DNA from: Drosophila persimilis
Lineage: Eukaryota > Arthropoda > Insecta > Diptera > Drosophilidae
Reading direction: 5' to 3'
DNA: 64,000 nt
Assembly (NCBI RefSeq): GCF_003286085.1
Contig: NW_020825289.1
Span: 8,990,001 to 9,054,000 of the forward strand
The notes below the pieces were generated by a model. It made no database searches. It saw nothing but the letters and a program-made list of their open reading frames with translations, and was not told the origin of the DNA. A program made the position numbers and the translations under genes. Below, one piece after another: positions 1 through 11,583 of this stretch (positions are counted from its first letter, which is position 1; every line of letters starts with the position of its first letter).

Positions 1-1190
1 ACACCTATATATAATCAAAATAATTAGTTTTAAGCGGCTAACCCCCCATACACGAGTAAATATATGTACCTATATACTATATATATACACATACATAGAG
101 ATCTCTAATTCCTAAACTTTTTATGTGTGTTTTGAACTTGATGTGAATTGTATATGTACTTAGACATAGCTCTATAGATGATAAATAGCATTCCCTCTCT
201 CTCTCACTCTCTCTAACTCTTCTGCTTCGAGGGAACGGGTCATGGGACGTGAAGGGAGGCCAAGGCATTGGAATCGTTATAACTGAAGCGAGTACTCGAT
301 TATGTATATTGTATATGTATATTATAGCTATATGGCGCCTCTATCTAGCGACATTTAATGTGTGCAATGATCTGAGCGATCGATTTGAGCATCGCACTAT
401 ACTGTAGGTAATATCGATAGATTCTATTGTAAAGTAAATTACTCGCGTTGTCGAACCCAAAAACAAGAAACCAGTTTAAATGAAATTTAAACGTATTGTT
501 AAAGACACACATATTTAAATTATACGAGTGTATGTACATTTAAAGCTGTTGTACGATTACTAAATACTAAGGACGAGTTATTATGGTTATTATGGGCAAG
601 GATTTCTTTGAATAAGATCGCATATTGTTAGCAGAAGGTTCGTTCGCCTAAGGTGGCCGCGAAAACTTGTAATATTTGAAGAGCAAACTACTTTCGGGAA
701 AAATGGGTAAAACATAATTAGCAAAACCAAGCAGACACGCAACAAATAGAGTGCGGCATATTCTAGTTAAGATTAAGCGAATATCACAATGTTTTACAAA
801 CTACTCGAAATCAAAATCAAAACTCTACAAAATCCTTAAGCAGAAACCATTTCTTAGCCGCTAAGTGTTTACAGATACATGTCTATATACGGATAACAAT
901 AGAACGAAAATCAAGTCCGACTTGTCCCATGCCAAACGATAGTTCTGAACAACACCCACACCACTTATCAATCAAAGTCTGCCCAAGGCACCTGTTCATT
1001 TCGATTATATTGATTTCAAATGTTTATCCTTCATTTCAAACATTGGCGCGCATTAGCAGAGAACTATTGCTTGGCATGAGAGACAATCGCGACTTGGAAC
1101 CACTCATCCAACAGCATAAGTTATATTGTACTAACGAAATTACTATAAACTACATTGGCTGCAAATTAAATAAAAATTAAATTTCATTCA
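1..1190 (+). other. Probable 3' UTR of a gene left of the window
   Basis: No reading frame here looks coding. The stretch is AT-rich and ends with an AATAAA at about 1169-1174 on the plus strand, which fits the tail of a transcript entering from the left. The strand is inferred only from that hexamer. A CT-rich tract at 193-215 is the only simple sequence of note. Confidence 0.35.
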
Positions 1191-1214
1191 AATGTTATTT
1201 TGCTTTTACCACAT

Positions 1215-1490
1215 TTATTTCCGTCTCAGCTCGAAAAAAAGGTAATGTTTGTTGGGATCTCGACGCAGCCGATTGCCGATTTAGCCAATCTGTGGTCCCC
1301 CTCTAAACACCACATCACGGTATCGTAGTGTTTTAAAAAGGAAGGAAACATCTTCTATAGAGCCAGAAGAAAACAAGAGCCAGCGGATACACTGAAAGGG
1401 AGGAGCAATGTTACATCTCGTTGGAAATATATTTACGGTGTCGAGAAGACTAATGATCGCAATCAGATCAGAGTCTGCTAGGGTTTCCAT
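1215..1490 (-). pseudogene. Internally deleted F-box/LRR gene copy
   Basis: On the minus strand the first ~17 residues (METLADSDLIAIISLLD) match the F-box start of the intact gene at 5648-6865 (MEFLPDADLISIFGLLD). The reading then jumps directly to a stretch (IFPTRCNIAPPFQCIRWLLF) that matches residues near position 280 of the intact protein (LFPSRCNITHPFRHIKRLLF). About 260 codons are missing and the frame stops soon afterwards. Similarity resumes at the 3' end around 1215-1235. The splice-acceptor context just upstream of the start codon (pyrimidine tract, TTTTCAG, then a few bases and ATG) is shared with the intact gene. This points to DNA-level duplication rather than retroposition. It is almost certainly non-functional. 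Confidence 0.8.
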
Positions 1491-1530
1491 TTTACGCTGA
1501 AAAGAGACGATTACAAAATTAGGCATGTGA

Positions 1531-2170
1531 TTAATCCAGTATGAAACAAAATCCAGTGCGAGTTTCCACTTTCAGACTAGATGTAACATAAATAAAGTAT
1601 TTTTGTCATCTTTTAGTGGGGCTGTGTTAATTTTGAAATCGATTCGGAAATGTATGCTGATGAAGAACAGGAGTACATATAGGATATAAGCTTTCTTCTG
1701 TCTTTAAGGGGGTTACAGTTCGACGAACATACAAAAATCACTTGTACTCTAAAATTACAGAGTATACCAATTAGTTAAGTATCGCTTGTCATCAGCACCT
1801 CATTCATCAGGTATGGCATTGGATTTAATTTGGCACTTATATCGGTCAACGACCCAATTCATTAATGATTACGTGAGGTAAGCCCATCGTCATAACCACT
1901 ATCTGAAAGCATACTACCATACATACTGAGCAAAATAATAAAGAGATGATGCCTGCCCGCTCTTTGGTTAACTTGAGTGGTCCAAGATAAAGTACAACCA
2001 GAGAATCCGGCAGTTATCAGCGAGCTGCACGGCCAGCCAGTAGAGTCCCTAGAGTCAGTAAGGCGTTGCAACACCAATGGCCCAAGTACTAGCCACTTCG
2101 ATTAGATGGAGCCGTATCAGAAACAGCTACAGAGCAATATCACAAGCAATAGCTCAGCCTTAGTCAACTG
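1531..2170. other. Intergenic region upstream of the NRF-6-like gene
   Basis: I see no convincing coding frame, RNA gene or repeat here. It presumably carries the upstream regulatory sequence of the acyltransferase gene that starts at 2212. Confidence 0.4.
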
Positions 2171-2177
2171 TATAAAT
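2171..2177 (+). promoter_or_regulatory. TATA box of the NRF-6-like gene
   Basis: TATAAAT lies 41 bases upstream of the start codon at 2212. Transcription would start about 25-30 bases further on, at roughly 2200, leaving a very short 5' leader. A TATA promoter suits a tissue-restricted gene. The call rests on sequence and spacing only. Confidence 0.6.
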
Positions 2178-2211
2178 ACCGACGACATTGTCACGGCCTG
2201 AGCAGACGGCC

Positions 2212-5131
2212 ATGGCCTTTACCCAACTACGATCGTCACTCTCCTCCACGCTCGGGCAGTGGCTGCTCCTGGCAGCACTGGGTGTAGGCTCCGGCCTCGG
2301 CTCTGTGGGCGCCTACAGCTCGGGCGACCTGCTAGCCTGGTTGCAGCAGAGCAATTTTGGCTATCAAGTCCTTCGTCAAGCCATCAGCGAGAACAGCACA
2401 AGCGGCTCCGAGGCAGCCTGCCTGGAGGAAGTGCGTCTCCTGCTTTTGGCGGCAGAGGCCAAAGCCCTTCCTGCTCTGCGTGGTAAGACTTCTGCTACTA
2501 CCGCTACTGCCTGCTACTGCTACTGACCCACATTCTTCTGTCCTCAAAATCACCGTTTGGCAGTCCTGGACTCTTGGGGAAAGTTTCCGCACGGCCTGCT
2601 GTATGGCCACTTTATGGACATGGGCAACTATGAGTCCTGCCTGAGCAAGGGCCCAATCGGCAGCGGAATCACCAAGTACTGCCTGACGAGCATTCAGTTC
2701 GAGAGTCTGCTGCTGGAGTCGGTGGGTGGGTCGGATACCCTAACATTGGGTATTGGCACCTGTATTCCAGCCGCCTGCAGCGCTTCCCAGCTCAACAGCT
2801 GGATCAACGACTACCTCCAGAAGATGTTCGGCCAAAATCCGGACTTGTATACGGGAATCACACTGGTTCACGAACAAAACTGCGCTGTAGCTGAGGGCGA
2901 GCGCATGACCGGACTGGACTGGTTCGCTGTGTAAGTACAGATGGATCGCAACAGACAGCAGAGACTGACGTAATGGATAAAAGGGAAAGCACAGATACAG
3001 ATATCGGATGAGCCAGAGCCCACCAATAATTTTTGTTTGAGTTGTTTGAAGTTGAAGGTGAGATCGGGAGAGGTCGTTGACTCACGCCGAACTTAATTAA
3101 ATTGTTCTTTACAAAAGTATTGCACAATTCGCTTTTGAGTAACAGGTTGAGTTTGAAGTATACCCCCGGCTTGATGTGAATAACAATGACAACATTCGAA
3201 CAATGAAACAGGTTTTAAAACCCTTTAATAATGTTTAATTATATTTCTGACTGCATTCGACATTTGACCTATTTTTAGTTACCCAATAATGTGTTATTTC
3301 TAACCATCATTTATAATTTTTCAGTGCTGTTCTTGTCCTCTTGACGGCTCTGGTTTTCCTAGCCACCCTCCTAGACCGTGCTAAAGGTAAGCTGATAAAT
3401 ATGTATATATATAGCTAGAAAAATGCATCCATGTCGATATGGCACATATAATATGGTAACTCCTTCCATTTTATTTCCCATAACAGCTTCCAACAAACTG
3501 CTGAGCTCCTTCTCGCTGCGACAGAACCTACCCCAGCTGTGGAAGATCTCAAGCACGGTATCGCAGCATGTGATACCATGCCTTCACGGCATTCGCTGCC
3601 TGACGATAATCTGGATTATACTCGGCCATGGATACATGTTCCTGCTGCTGGCGCCCAATGTGAACGCGTACGAAATCATTGCCTGGGCCCAGACTCCCTA
3701 CTCCATGGTGCTGCAGAGCGGTACCATCTCGGTGGACACGTTCTTTCTGCTCAGCGGCCTGCTGCTGGTGATGAGCACCTTACGAGAGCTGGAGAGGTGT
3801 GTTACTCGTGCTGGCGAAGACTTAATAGTATATATATTCGGTAATGCCCTTTCAGAACATCAGGACGGCTTCATGTTCCGCTTATGTACCTCCACCGTGT
3901 GGTGCGTCTGACCCCCGTCCTGGCTTTGGCAGTCCTCTTCTTCATGACGCTCTTTCCACGCCTGGATAGCGGACCACTCTGGAAACAGTTCACAGCCTCC
4001 TCGCAGCTCTGCAGTGACACCTGGTGGGCCACTTTGCTCTACGTGCAGAACTACGCCGCTCCTGGACGGATGGTAGCCGGCACCCCCTCTCCCCAACGTT
4101 TCTGTATTGACTATTTCGCCTCCATTGCAGTGCCTAGGCCACTCCTGGTATTTAGCCGTCGACATGCAGCTATACGTCATTTCGCCCCTCCTCCTGATCG
4201 CGCTCTACAAGTGGGGTAGAAAGGCTGCCGGCGCTATCATTCTGCTCATCCTTCTGCTTTTCGCCTGCCTCTTCAGCATTATCATGCTGAACGAGCTGCA
4301 GGTCTTTAGCCGCAACGGGTGAGTCTCATTGGGGCTCTGGTCGGGAAGTGGCCGAGGTCTAAAGCCTCTTTTTAACCACAGCAACCTGGGGGAGGACAGT
4401 CCGCAGATGCGACTTATTTACTATACGACACATGCCCGGGCCATGCCCTGGCTGATCGGTCTGCTCTTCGGCTACTATCTGCACAGCCAGGGCGGTCGCC
4501 GGCATCGCCTCTCCAAGTGGCTGGCATTGGTGTTATGGATACTTGCTCTCAGTCTGCTTGCGACTGTGATCTTTGCCGTCTATCCGTACACGCAGTCCGG
4601 TGCGAACGAGATCTCACCGCTGGCTGGCGCCTTCTATCTGTGCTGCGGCCGCATCGCGTGGCCCCTGAGTCTGTGCTGGCTTATATGGGCGTGCCAGAAT
4701 GGGGTGGCGCCCGTCGTTAACAGCCTGCTCAGCTGGTCCTTCTGGCAGCCCCTTTCCAGGCTATCCTACTGCCTGTACATCTGGCACCTGATGGTGGAGA
4801 CGGTCAACGTGGCACGCAGCAAGACAAGTCTGCATTTTTCCAACTACGACGCAGTAAGTCACTGGGTAATACGCCATTGTTTTTCGAGCATTTCCAATTG
4901 GATTCTCCCTTGCAGATCCTTCGTTTCTGGTCGGACTTTGGTATAACGTTGTGCGTCTCCACATTGATGTATCTGTTCGTTGAGGCGCCGGTGGCTCGAC
5001 TCGAGACCCAATTGCTGAGGAAGCGTCCAAGGCAGGAGACGAGGTCCCCGAACACCGGTATTGATGCATCCCCCTCGCCAGATACTGCACCACCGACAAG
5101 TATTTCACGGCAGAACCTAGTCGTTCCTTGA
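2212..5131 (+). CDS. NRF-6-like membrane O-acyltransferase (8 exons)
   Basis: The coding exons are 2212-2482, 2564-2930, 3325-3386, 3487-3796, 3856-4072, 4131-4318, 4382-4853 and 4916-5131. All junctions are GT-AG and phases close to 700 residues. The protein has an N-terminal signal or membrane segment (about residues 15-40). A cysteine-rich NRF (nose resistant to fluoxetine) domain follows, with features such as WGKFPHGLLYGHFMDMGNYE and the GTCIPAACS cysteines. After it comes a multi-pass acyltransferase-3 domain with HGIRCLTIIWIILGHGY, GHSWYLAVDMQLY and SYCLYIWHLMVE. Family members sit in intestinal or secretory membranes and are linked to lipid uptake and transport (C. elegans NRF-6/NDG-4). 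The acyl donor and acceptor are unknown. The start at 2212 is chosen because the upstream in-frame codons contain no ATG. I do not know the Drosophila gene name. Confidence 0.92.
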
Positions 5132-5647
5132 GAGAGCTATCCTATTGTCTAATTTTACGACTCGGCGTGTTGCTCTAAGTTTCAAGTTCCTTTTTAATTT
5201 ATAAACGAAAATTGCTTTTGAAAACTTAAAGTGCGCAATGTATTTTCTTTAGCTTTTTGAATCGACCATGACGCTCAGGCTATGTCTATAAACATCAGTG
5301 CATCCATAAGTATATCCTAAATATATGCAGGCTTTTGATGGTATTCCGCATGTGTCATTAGAAACAAGTTTCATTCATTTTTATGGCAATATATAGGGCT
5401 AAGGTAAACCCTCTTGTTGGCAGTCGGCTTTTATCGCCGTTCGATAAGGTTACGCTATGTACATATATCAGTACTCGCTGACGACACCGCTATCAGGCAT
5501 TGCCCCAATTGTGAAAACTAAAACTAAAACAAACAAAAATCAGCCAAATTCCCCTGCGAGTGAATAGATGACACAACACTTCGATGGGTCGTGGAGTGGA
5601 ACCAGCCCACTTGCACAGTGCGCGCGATATGTGAGCAGACTTCTGGT
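5132..5647. other. Intergenic space between convergent genes
   Basis: This holds the 3' flanks of the acyltransferase gene (plus) and the F-box gene (minus), whose transcripts converge. I see no further gene, repeat or structured element. Confidence 0.4.
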
Positions 5648-6865
5648 TTATATTTCTGTCTCAGCAGGATAAAAGTTAATGGATATGTTGCGCTGGCCAA
5701 CGCAGTGGATTTTCGATTTAGTTAGGTGCAGCTTGAACAACCTGTCTTCGCCCTCGACGCTCCACGTCATCGGGGCACCGTCCTCGAAGTGTTTCACAAA
5801 CGTAGTTCCTTCTAGATACATGTTGAGGGCTGTTGCACGATGCCGGGCGATTCGCGGTGCTGAGAATGTGTAGTGCTGAAATCCGAAGCTGCAGTCTTCA
5901 AATGCAATCACATCAACGTGCCTGCAGAGTTGAAGGAAATGTCCAAAGCAGTCCGCATCTTCTATATTGCACGAATAGAAGAGCAAACGCTTGATGTGGC
6001 GAAAGGGATGCGTAATATTACACCTTGAAGGAAACAGATTTTTAACGTAATTCAATACGAATGTTTCAACATCCAACTGAAGGCGTTCAGCATCAAAATA
6101 TGAATTGCAAGCGTTGTGTACTTCCAGTTGTTTTAATCTGTGGCGACCTACAGCCTTCAACTTTTCGGCGATATCGAGCAGCTTACTGGGATTATTTTTT
6201 CCACGGATTGTAAGCTGTTTTAGGTTTTTAAGATGCTTCAAATTATTCATAAACCATATACTGAATTCCTCCTCGTCACATATCAGAACCTCTATACTTT
6301 TCATACCATCAGTGGGTAAATCTATATCGAGGATGTCTTCGTCACAGCCAAATAGGTCCAGATTGAGGGTTTTCAACTGTTTTGCTTGCATTATATGCAC
6401 TAGATTATTACCCTCGAATCCACCGCAGTAGGTTATTCTGAGGTTCTCCAGATGCGGAATGTAAGCAAAGTATTTTCCTGTAAAATGGCCAACGGGACTG
6501 AATGTCCTCAGTTGTGGAAAAGCTTTAATTATCATCAGAATGTCCGCATCTTTTAAATGGAATGACTCTGTTGAGAATCGAAAGTCGTGTGCATTCGGAA
6601 AAACGTAGCTGGTAAGTATTTCAAAGCTTTCCCGGTTGATCATATTGAGCCGTAAAACTTGTAATTTCGTGCGGATTATGGATAGATAGTGACGCAGATC
6701 TCCGCTGGATATTTCCAATTCAAACAGTGACAGGGAAACTTTAGATCCCCAAACTAAAGGCATTAGCGAGTAGAAACGAGAGTGCACTTTAGCCATGTTC
6801 AGCTGGGATTTCAAGTCCAGAAGACCAAAGATCGAAATCAGATCAGCGTCGGGTAGAAATTCCAT
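5648..6865 (-). CDS. F-box and leucine-rich-repeat protein, 405 residues
   Basis: A single coding exon of 405 residues starts MEFLPDADLISIFGLLDLKS, a degenerate F-box of the kind that binds Skp1 in SCF ubiquitin ligases. About 330 residues with irregular leucine-rich repeats follow (for example HLENLRITYCGGFEGNNL and LKNLKQLTIRG), which would recruit the substrate. A 5'-UTR intron is likely. Just before the ATG there is a pyrimidine tract and acceptor (TTACTTTCAG), and a good minus-strand donor (AAT|GTGAGT) lies near 6960. The gene is divergent from Cdk5, with starts 367 bases apart, so they may share a promoter region. A truncated relative lies at 1215-1490. Such F-box genes turn over fast in Drosophila, and I do not recognise an ortholog name. 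Confidence 0.85.
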   Translation of the reverse strand: MEFLPDADLISIFGLLDLKSQLNMAKVHSRFYSLMPLVWGSKVSLSLFELEISSGDLRHYLSIIRTKLQVLRLNMINRESFEILTSYVFPNAHDFRFSTESFHLKDADILMIIKAFPQLRTFSPVGHFTGKYFAYIPHLENLRITYCGGFEGNNLVHIMQAKQLKTLNLDLFGCDEDILDIDLPTDGMKSIEVLICDEEEFSIWFMNNLKHLKNLKQLTIRGKNNPSKLLDIAEKLKAVGRHRLKQLEVHNACNSYFDAERLQLDVETFVLNYVKNLFPSRCNITHPFRHIKRLLFYSCNIEDADCFGHFLQLCRHVDVIAFEDCSFGFQHYTFSAPRIARHRATALNMYLEGTTFVKHFEDGAPMTWSVEGEDRLFKLHLTKSKIHCVGQRNISINFYPAETEI

Positions 6866-7232
6866 TTTTCACTGAAAGTAAACGAAGAAGGAAATTCTTA
6901 TTAGTAAATAACGTTTGCCATGTAAGACTAAGATTTATGCTGCTTAGTTTAGTACTCACATTCTCCTTGGAAACTGCACGAATCACATTTAAAAATATGA
7001 TTTATTGAATTTAAATTTAAACAATGCACTGTTAACAGTCAAAAAGTGCTGTACGGCGCAGACAAGAGTTCCGTTAGATACCAGCGAGCGTGCTGTTAAG
7101 CGCAGAATAGCAGAGTGGCAACCCCAACATCTGTTCCATTGATAGCAAAAACAAAAAAGTTGCACATATCCTCACCGTTTTGCAAATTGTTTTCCCAGTT
7201 GAACGGCTTCGGCAAATATTCAATCGCACAAG
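6866..7232. promoter_or_regulatory. Divergent promoter region of the F-box gene and Cdk5
   Basis: This 367-base gap separates two head-to-head coding starts. It includes the probable 5'-UTR exon and intron of the F-box gene on the minus strand (donor near 6959, acceptor near 6876) and the Cdk5 5' leader on the plus strand. I found no clear TATA box for either gene. Confidence 0.5.
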
Positions 7233-8290
7233 ATGCAGAAGTACGACAAGATGGAGAAGATCGGGGAGGGCACCTACGGCACCGTCTTCAAGGGGCGCAA
7301 TCGCGACACAATGGAGATAGTGGCCCTGAAACGAGTCCGTTTGGACGAGGACGATGAGGGTGTGCCGAGCTCTGCCCTAAGGGAGATCTGCTTGCTGAAG
7401 GTATTTTTTGCTGTGGCCTTGCGAGACTCGAAACTGAATCTCTTTGCACCCACAGGAACTGAAGCACAAGAACATCGTCAGACTGATAGATGTCCTCCAC
7501 TCGGATAAGAAGCTGACCCTCGTTTTCGAGCACTGCGACCAGGATCTGAAGAAGTACTTCGACAGCCTGAACGGAGAAATCGATATGGCTGTGTGTCGCA
7601 GCTTTATGCTCCAGTTGTTGCGTGGCCTGGCCTTTTGTCACAGGTGGGTGGTGTAGAGATACCCCCAGTCCTGTCGTTCTCACGTCACTTTATTTTAGCC
7701 ACAACGTGCTGCATCGCGATCTGAAGCCGCAGAACCTACTAATCAACAAGAATGGCGAGTTGAAACTGGCCGACTTTGGCCTGGCCCGAGCGTTCGGCAT
7801 CCCCGTGAAGTGCTACTCGGCTGAGGTGGTCACGCTGTGGTATCGTCCTCCGGACGTTCTTTTCGGGGCCAAACTATACACGACAAGCATTGACATGTGG
7901 TCGGCTGGCTGCATTCTGGCGGAGCTGGCCGATGCCGGGCGTCCGCTGTTCCCCGGCTCCGATGTGCTCGATCAGCTAATGAAGATATTCCGTGTGCTCG
8001 GCACACCCAACGAGGACTCTTGGCCCGGTGTGTCCCATCTCTCCGACTACGTTGCGCTTCCATGTGAGTATTCCGTGTGGCTTCCATCGTATTTTGTGCA
8101 ATAACTGACGCTTTTCCCGTCCGCAGCCTTCCCAGCCATAACTTCGTGGAGCCAACTGGTGCCGAGACTCAATTCAAAGGGTCGCGATCTTCTGCAGAAG
8201 CTGCTCGTCTGCCGTCCCAATCAACGGATCAGTGCCGAGGCTGCCATGCAGCATCCGTACTTCACGGACAGCACCTCGTCTGGCCATTGA
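7233..8290 (+). CDS. Cdk5: Cyclin-dependent kinase 5
   Basis: Coding exons 7233-7400, 7456-7643, 7699-8063 and 8127-8290 give 294 residues, essentially the known length of fly Cdk5. This proline-directed Ser/Thr kinase is activated by p35 rather than by cyclins. It acts in neuronal migration, axon patterning and synaptic maintenance. Visible kinase features are the glycine-rich loop GEGTYG (residues 11-16), catalytic lysine K33 in VALKRV, the PSSALRE helix (45-51) that is diagnostic for Cdk5, HRDLKPQN with catalytic D126, and DFG at 144-146. The start is [16 protein letters not shown]. The first intron is 55 bases, typical for Drosophila. A poly(A) signal lies about 250 bases past the stop. 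No lesion is seen. Confidence 0.98.
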
Positions 8291-8543
8291 GGATATAACC
8301 ACTCTCTCCATGCGACTGTTTCAACGTACTTTGATTAGCACTTAAGACAGACTCTTCTCTCGTACTAGTACTAGTTATAAATGTGCATAATGTCCTCAGT
8401 TCTTCAGTTCATATATGTATGTGTACCGTACCAAAGTAATGTCCCCGGGTACATTCAGTTTAAATAATTTACACGTATTTACAAGTATCTTAAGCTCCCA
8501 ATTATAATGTATTGTCTCTAGTTTATTTGAAGTTTACTAGCGT

Positions 8544-8549
8544 AATAAA
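8544..8549 (+). terminator. Poly(A) signal of Cdk5
   Basis: AATAAA lies 254 bases downstream of the Cdk5 stop codon. A second AATAAA near 8610 could serve as an alternative. Flo1 starts soon after, so the Cdk5 3' UTR must end between here and about 8700. Confidence 0.6.
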
Positions 8550-8862
8550 TACACTTACTCAGAGATTGAGATTTTCCCCCCTTTTTGCTCGCACCGATAA
8601 CAATCACAAAAATAAAGAACTGACTCAGGTTCTAGGTTTATTTGAGTCAGTGGTTCAGTGGAACCAACCGGTCGCGATAACGGGGAGTTTTCACGCACAT
8701 ATTTGAACAAGTCCTCCCCCTCTGATAAACATTGAAGAAAACCTGTGGACAGTGCACTACAAACTACGAGAAAACAGCTAAAATTATTAACAATTGTCTG
8801 GAAATAGAAGGCGCGGCTGAAAACAACTCCGACTTCGACTCCGTTTGATAGAGCTCCTTAAA

Positions 8863-11154
8863 ATGACCTGGGGATTTGTGACCTGTGGCCCCAACGAGGC
8901 TTTGGTTGTTTCGGGTGAATATAACAACTAACATATACCAATTGAAACAATCAGTGAACAATCAAAGTGCCAAATTGGGAATGACTAAAGATTTCAAAAT
9001 AAAAATAAATCGCACCCCACCCCTCATATGACGTCAGTGCTTATTGATTTTTATGTACAACTACTTGTGATGCCAAGAAGAAGAAGAACACTCCGATGCC
9101 GTGCGCGCGCATTGGCGAACGGCGTTGCCGACGATTTGATTCTTTTTGTTTGTAAACAAACCGAATTTTGTATAATCTCTTGCAGGATGCTGCTACATGA
9201 AGCCGCTCCTGGTGCCCGGCGGCCGTGCCTTTGTCTGGCCCTCCATCCAGCAGGTGCAACGGTAAGTAAATCGCACAAAAATATAAACGCTCTTGATTCG
9301 ACTCTGACGAAACTCCTAAACCACTGTAGAATCTCACTCAACACGATGACGCTCCAGGTGGAGAGTCCCTGCGTGTACACTAGCCAGGGTGTGCCCATTT
9401 CGGTGACGGGCATTGCCCAGGTGAAGGTGCAGGGCCAGAACGAGGACATGCTGCTGACTGCCTGCGAGCAGTTTCTGGGCAAGACAGAGGCGGAGATCAA
9501 CCACATTGCCCTGGTCACACTGGAGGGACACCAGCGGGCCATCATGGGCTCCATGACGGTGGAGGAAATCTACAAGGACCGCAAGAAGTTCAGCAAGCAG
9601 GTGTTCGAGGTGGCTTCTAGCGATTTGGCCAATATGGGCATCACCGTCGTCTCTTACACCATCAAAGATCTGCGCGACGAAGAGGTGCGGTCCTAGCGTT
9701 ACACAATCCCTTAGCTAAATCGCACTTTATCCTTTGTTGAACTAACCAAACCATTAGAGTAGACTTAGTCACGTCACTTCATTTGTCTCCCGATTAACCT
9801 TTTGTATATGCGTATCTCTTGCATGTCCATTTGGAATTACGTTCACGACACAGGGCGACTCAAAGGTGCGTATAGCCTGCTGTGTAGACTATTTCTGCTC
9901 CCTACTGCCGGACGCCAGCCCCTGTGTCTTTGTATAAGTTTTATAAATGCTTTTACCATTGTGCTCTTGTTCCTTTTCAGGGCTATTTGCGCTCTTTGGG
10001 CATGGCTCGCACGGCCGAAGTTAAGCGAGATGCTCGAATTGGCGAGGCTGAGGCACGGGCCGAGGCCCACATCAAGGAGGCCATTGCCGAGGAGCAGCGG
10101 ATGGCTGCTCGCTTCCTTAACGACACGGACATCGCCAAGGCCCAGCGCGACTTTGAGCTGAAGAAGGCCGCCTACGACGTGGAGGTGCAGACCAAAAAGG
10201 CCGAAGCCGAGATGGCATACGAGCTGCAGGCAGCCAAGACCAAGCAGCGCATCAAGGAGGAGCAGATGCAGGTCAAGGTGATCGAGCGCACACAGGAGAT
10301 TGCAGTGCAAGAGCAGGAGATACTGCGTCGCGAGAGGGAGCTTGAGGCCACCATTCGCCGCCCGGCCGAAGCCGAGAAGTTCCGCATGGAGAAGTTGGCC
10401 GAAGCCAACAAGCAGCGTGTCGTGATGGAAGCCGAAGCCGAGGCAGAATCGGTAATGTTAAACCACAATCCATGATGCACTCCACCCGAGTAGACCAAAC
10501 CTTATTTGTCATTCCTCTGTAGATCAAAATCCGTGGGGAGGCAGAGGCATTCGCCATTGCAGCCAAGGCAAAGGCCGAGGCCGAGCAGATGGCCCAAAAG
10601 GCCGAGGCCTACCGCGAGTACCGCGAGGCGGCCATGGTGGAGATGCTCTTGGACACACTGCCAAAGGTGAGGAGTGCACTATAAATAAGGAATTTTCAGA
10701 GACATTCATTAATCAATATCAATTCCCAACAGGTGGCCGCCGAGGTGGCTGCCCCGCTCTCGCAGGCCAAGAAGATCACGATGATTTCGAGCGGCCAGGG
10801 CGACATCGGTGCCGCTAAGCTGACCGGCGAGATCTTGCAGATTGTTAACAAAGTGCCAGAGCTGGTTAAGAGCATGACCGGCGTGGATATATCTAGGGTA
10901 CGTTCCAATTCTGAATTTATCTAAGGGCAGCCGGCGGCAGCAGCAGGAGACGAGCGGCATGGCAACAGCAGCGGCCGGCAGAAAGAAACCTTATACAAAT
11001 GGCAATCAAAAGACTTGGTAGAGAAAATGTAGCAAACGAATGGCAGCCTGGAGACAAGAACTATGTCAAATTCGGTTTCCTGTTTGATTTTGTGTTGATT
11101 TTCGTTTAATTTCCACTTGTTTTCTCTTCATTTCAGTCCGTGCATGCTGGCTAA
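8863..11154 (+). CDS. Flo1: Flotillin-1, lipid-raft scaffold protein
   Basis: Seven coding exons (8863-8914, 9186-9261, 9330-9684, 9981-10451, 10523-10666, 10733-10897, 11137-11154) give 426 residues, the usual length for fly flotillin-1. The first exon encodes [18 protein letters not shown], the conserved N-terminus that precedes the cysteine-containing membrane-anchoring loop. An SPFH/prohibitin-homology domain fills about residues 30-190. A long Ala/Glu/Lys-rich coiled coil ([40 protein letters not shown]) follows and mediates flotillin hetero-oligomerisation. The last exon supplies only SVHAG and the stop. Flotillins coat the cytosolic face of raft microdomains and act in endocytosis and in secretion of lipid-modified ligands. 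The spliced reading frame is intact. Confidence 0.97.
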
Positions 11155-11454
11155 GTATCCAAATCAAAACCAAAAAGATATCCAAATTACACAATTCTGT
11201 ACTCTCCAAACAATTACTGCAAACCATTAACGATCGAATACGTCGAACCAATGATTGAATATATAAATGCATTTGAAGTTTGTTTATAAATTACATTTTT
11301 ACACTTACACACAAACATATATACATACTTTATAACTTTGTGCGCTAACCAAATTTTTGCAAAATGTTTTTACACACACACTCTCACAGCGGAGCAAAGG
11401 ATATTTTGTATTCAATGTATATGTATTTATACAAGTGTAAGGCACAAAACGTGG

Positions 11455-11460
11455 AATAAA
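11455..11460 (+). terminator. Poly(A) signal of Flo1
   Basis: AATAAA lies 301 bases after the Flo1 stop codon in an AT-rich 3' UTR. It is the last canonical signal before the foldback transposon at 11584, so Flo1 transcription should end just left of that insertion. Confidence 0.65.
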
Positions 11461-11576
11461 AATATTTCCGTACATAAAACGAGACTTTCAATTTAAATTT
11501 TTAGTTGTGCGTGTTTTTACCTATCGAAACACACATCTATCGATATCACGATATCGCTCATCCCCGAAATGGATGG

Positions 11577-11583
11577 TTGATGG
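11577..11583 (+). repeat. Left target-site duplication TTGATGG
   Basis: This seven-base direct repeat lies immediately outside the left inverted arm and is repeated exactly at 13539-13545. It marks the insertion as a unit of transposition rather than an inverted duplication of local DNA. Confidence 0.85.

Noticed and set aside
16-539. Two short minus-strand frames at the left edge
   Set aside because: Compositionally random, no domain, overlapping simple sequence; better explained as UTR.
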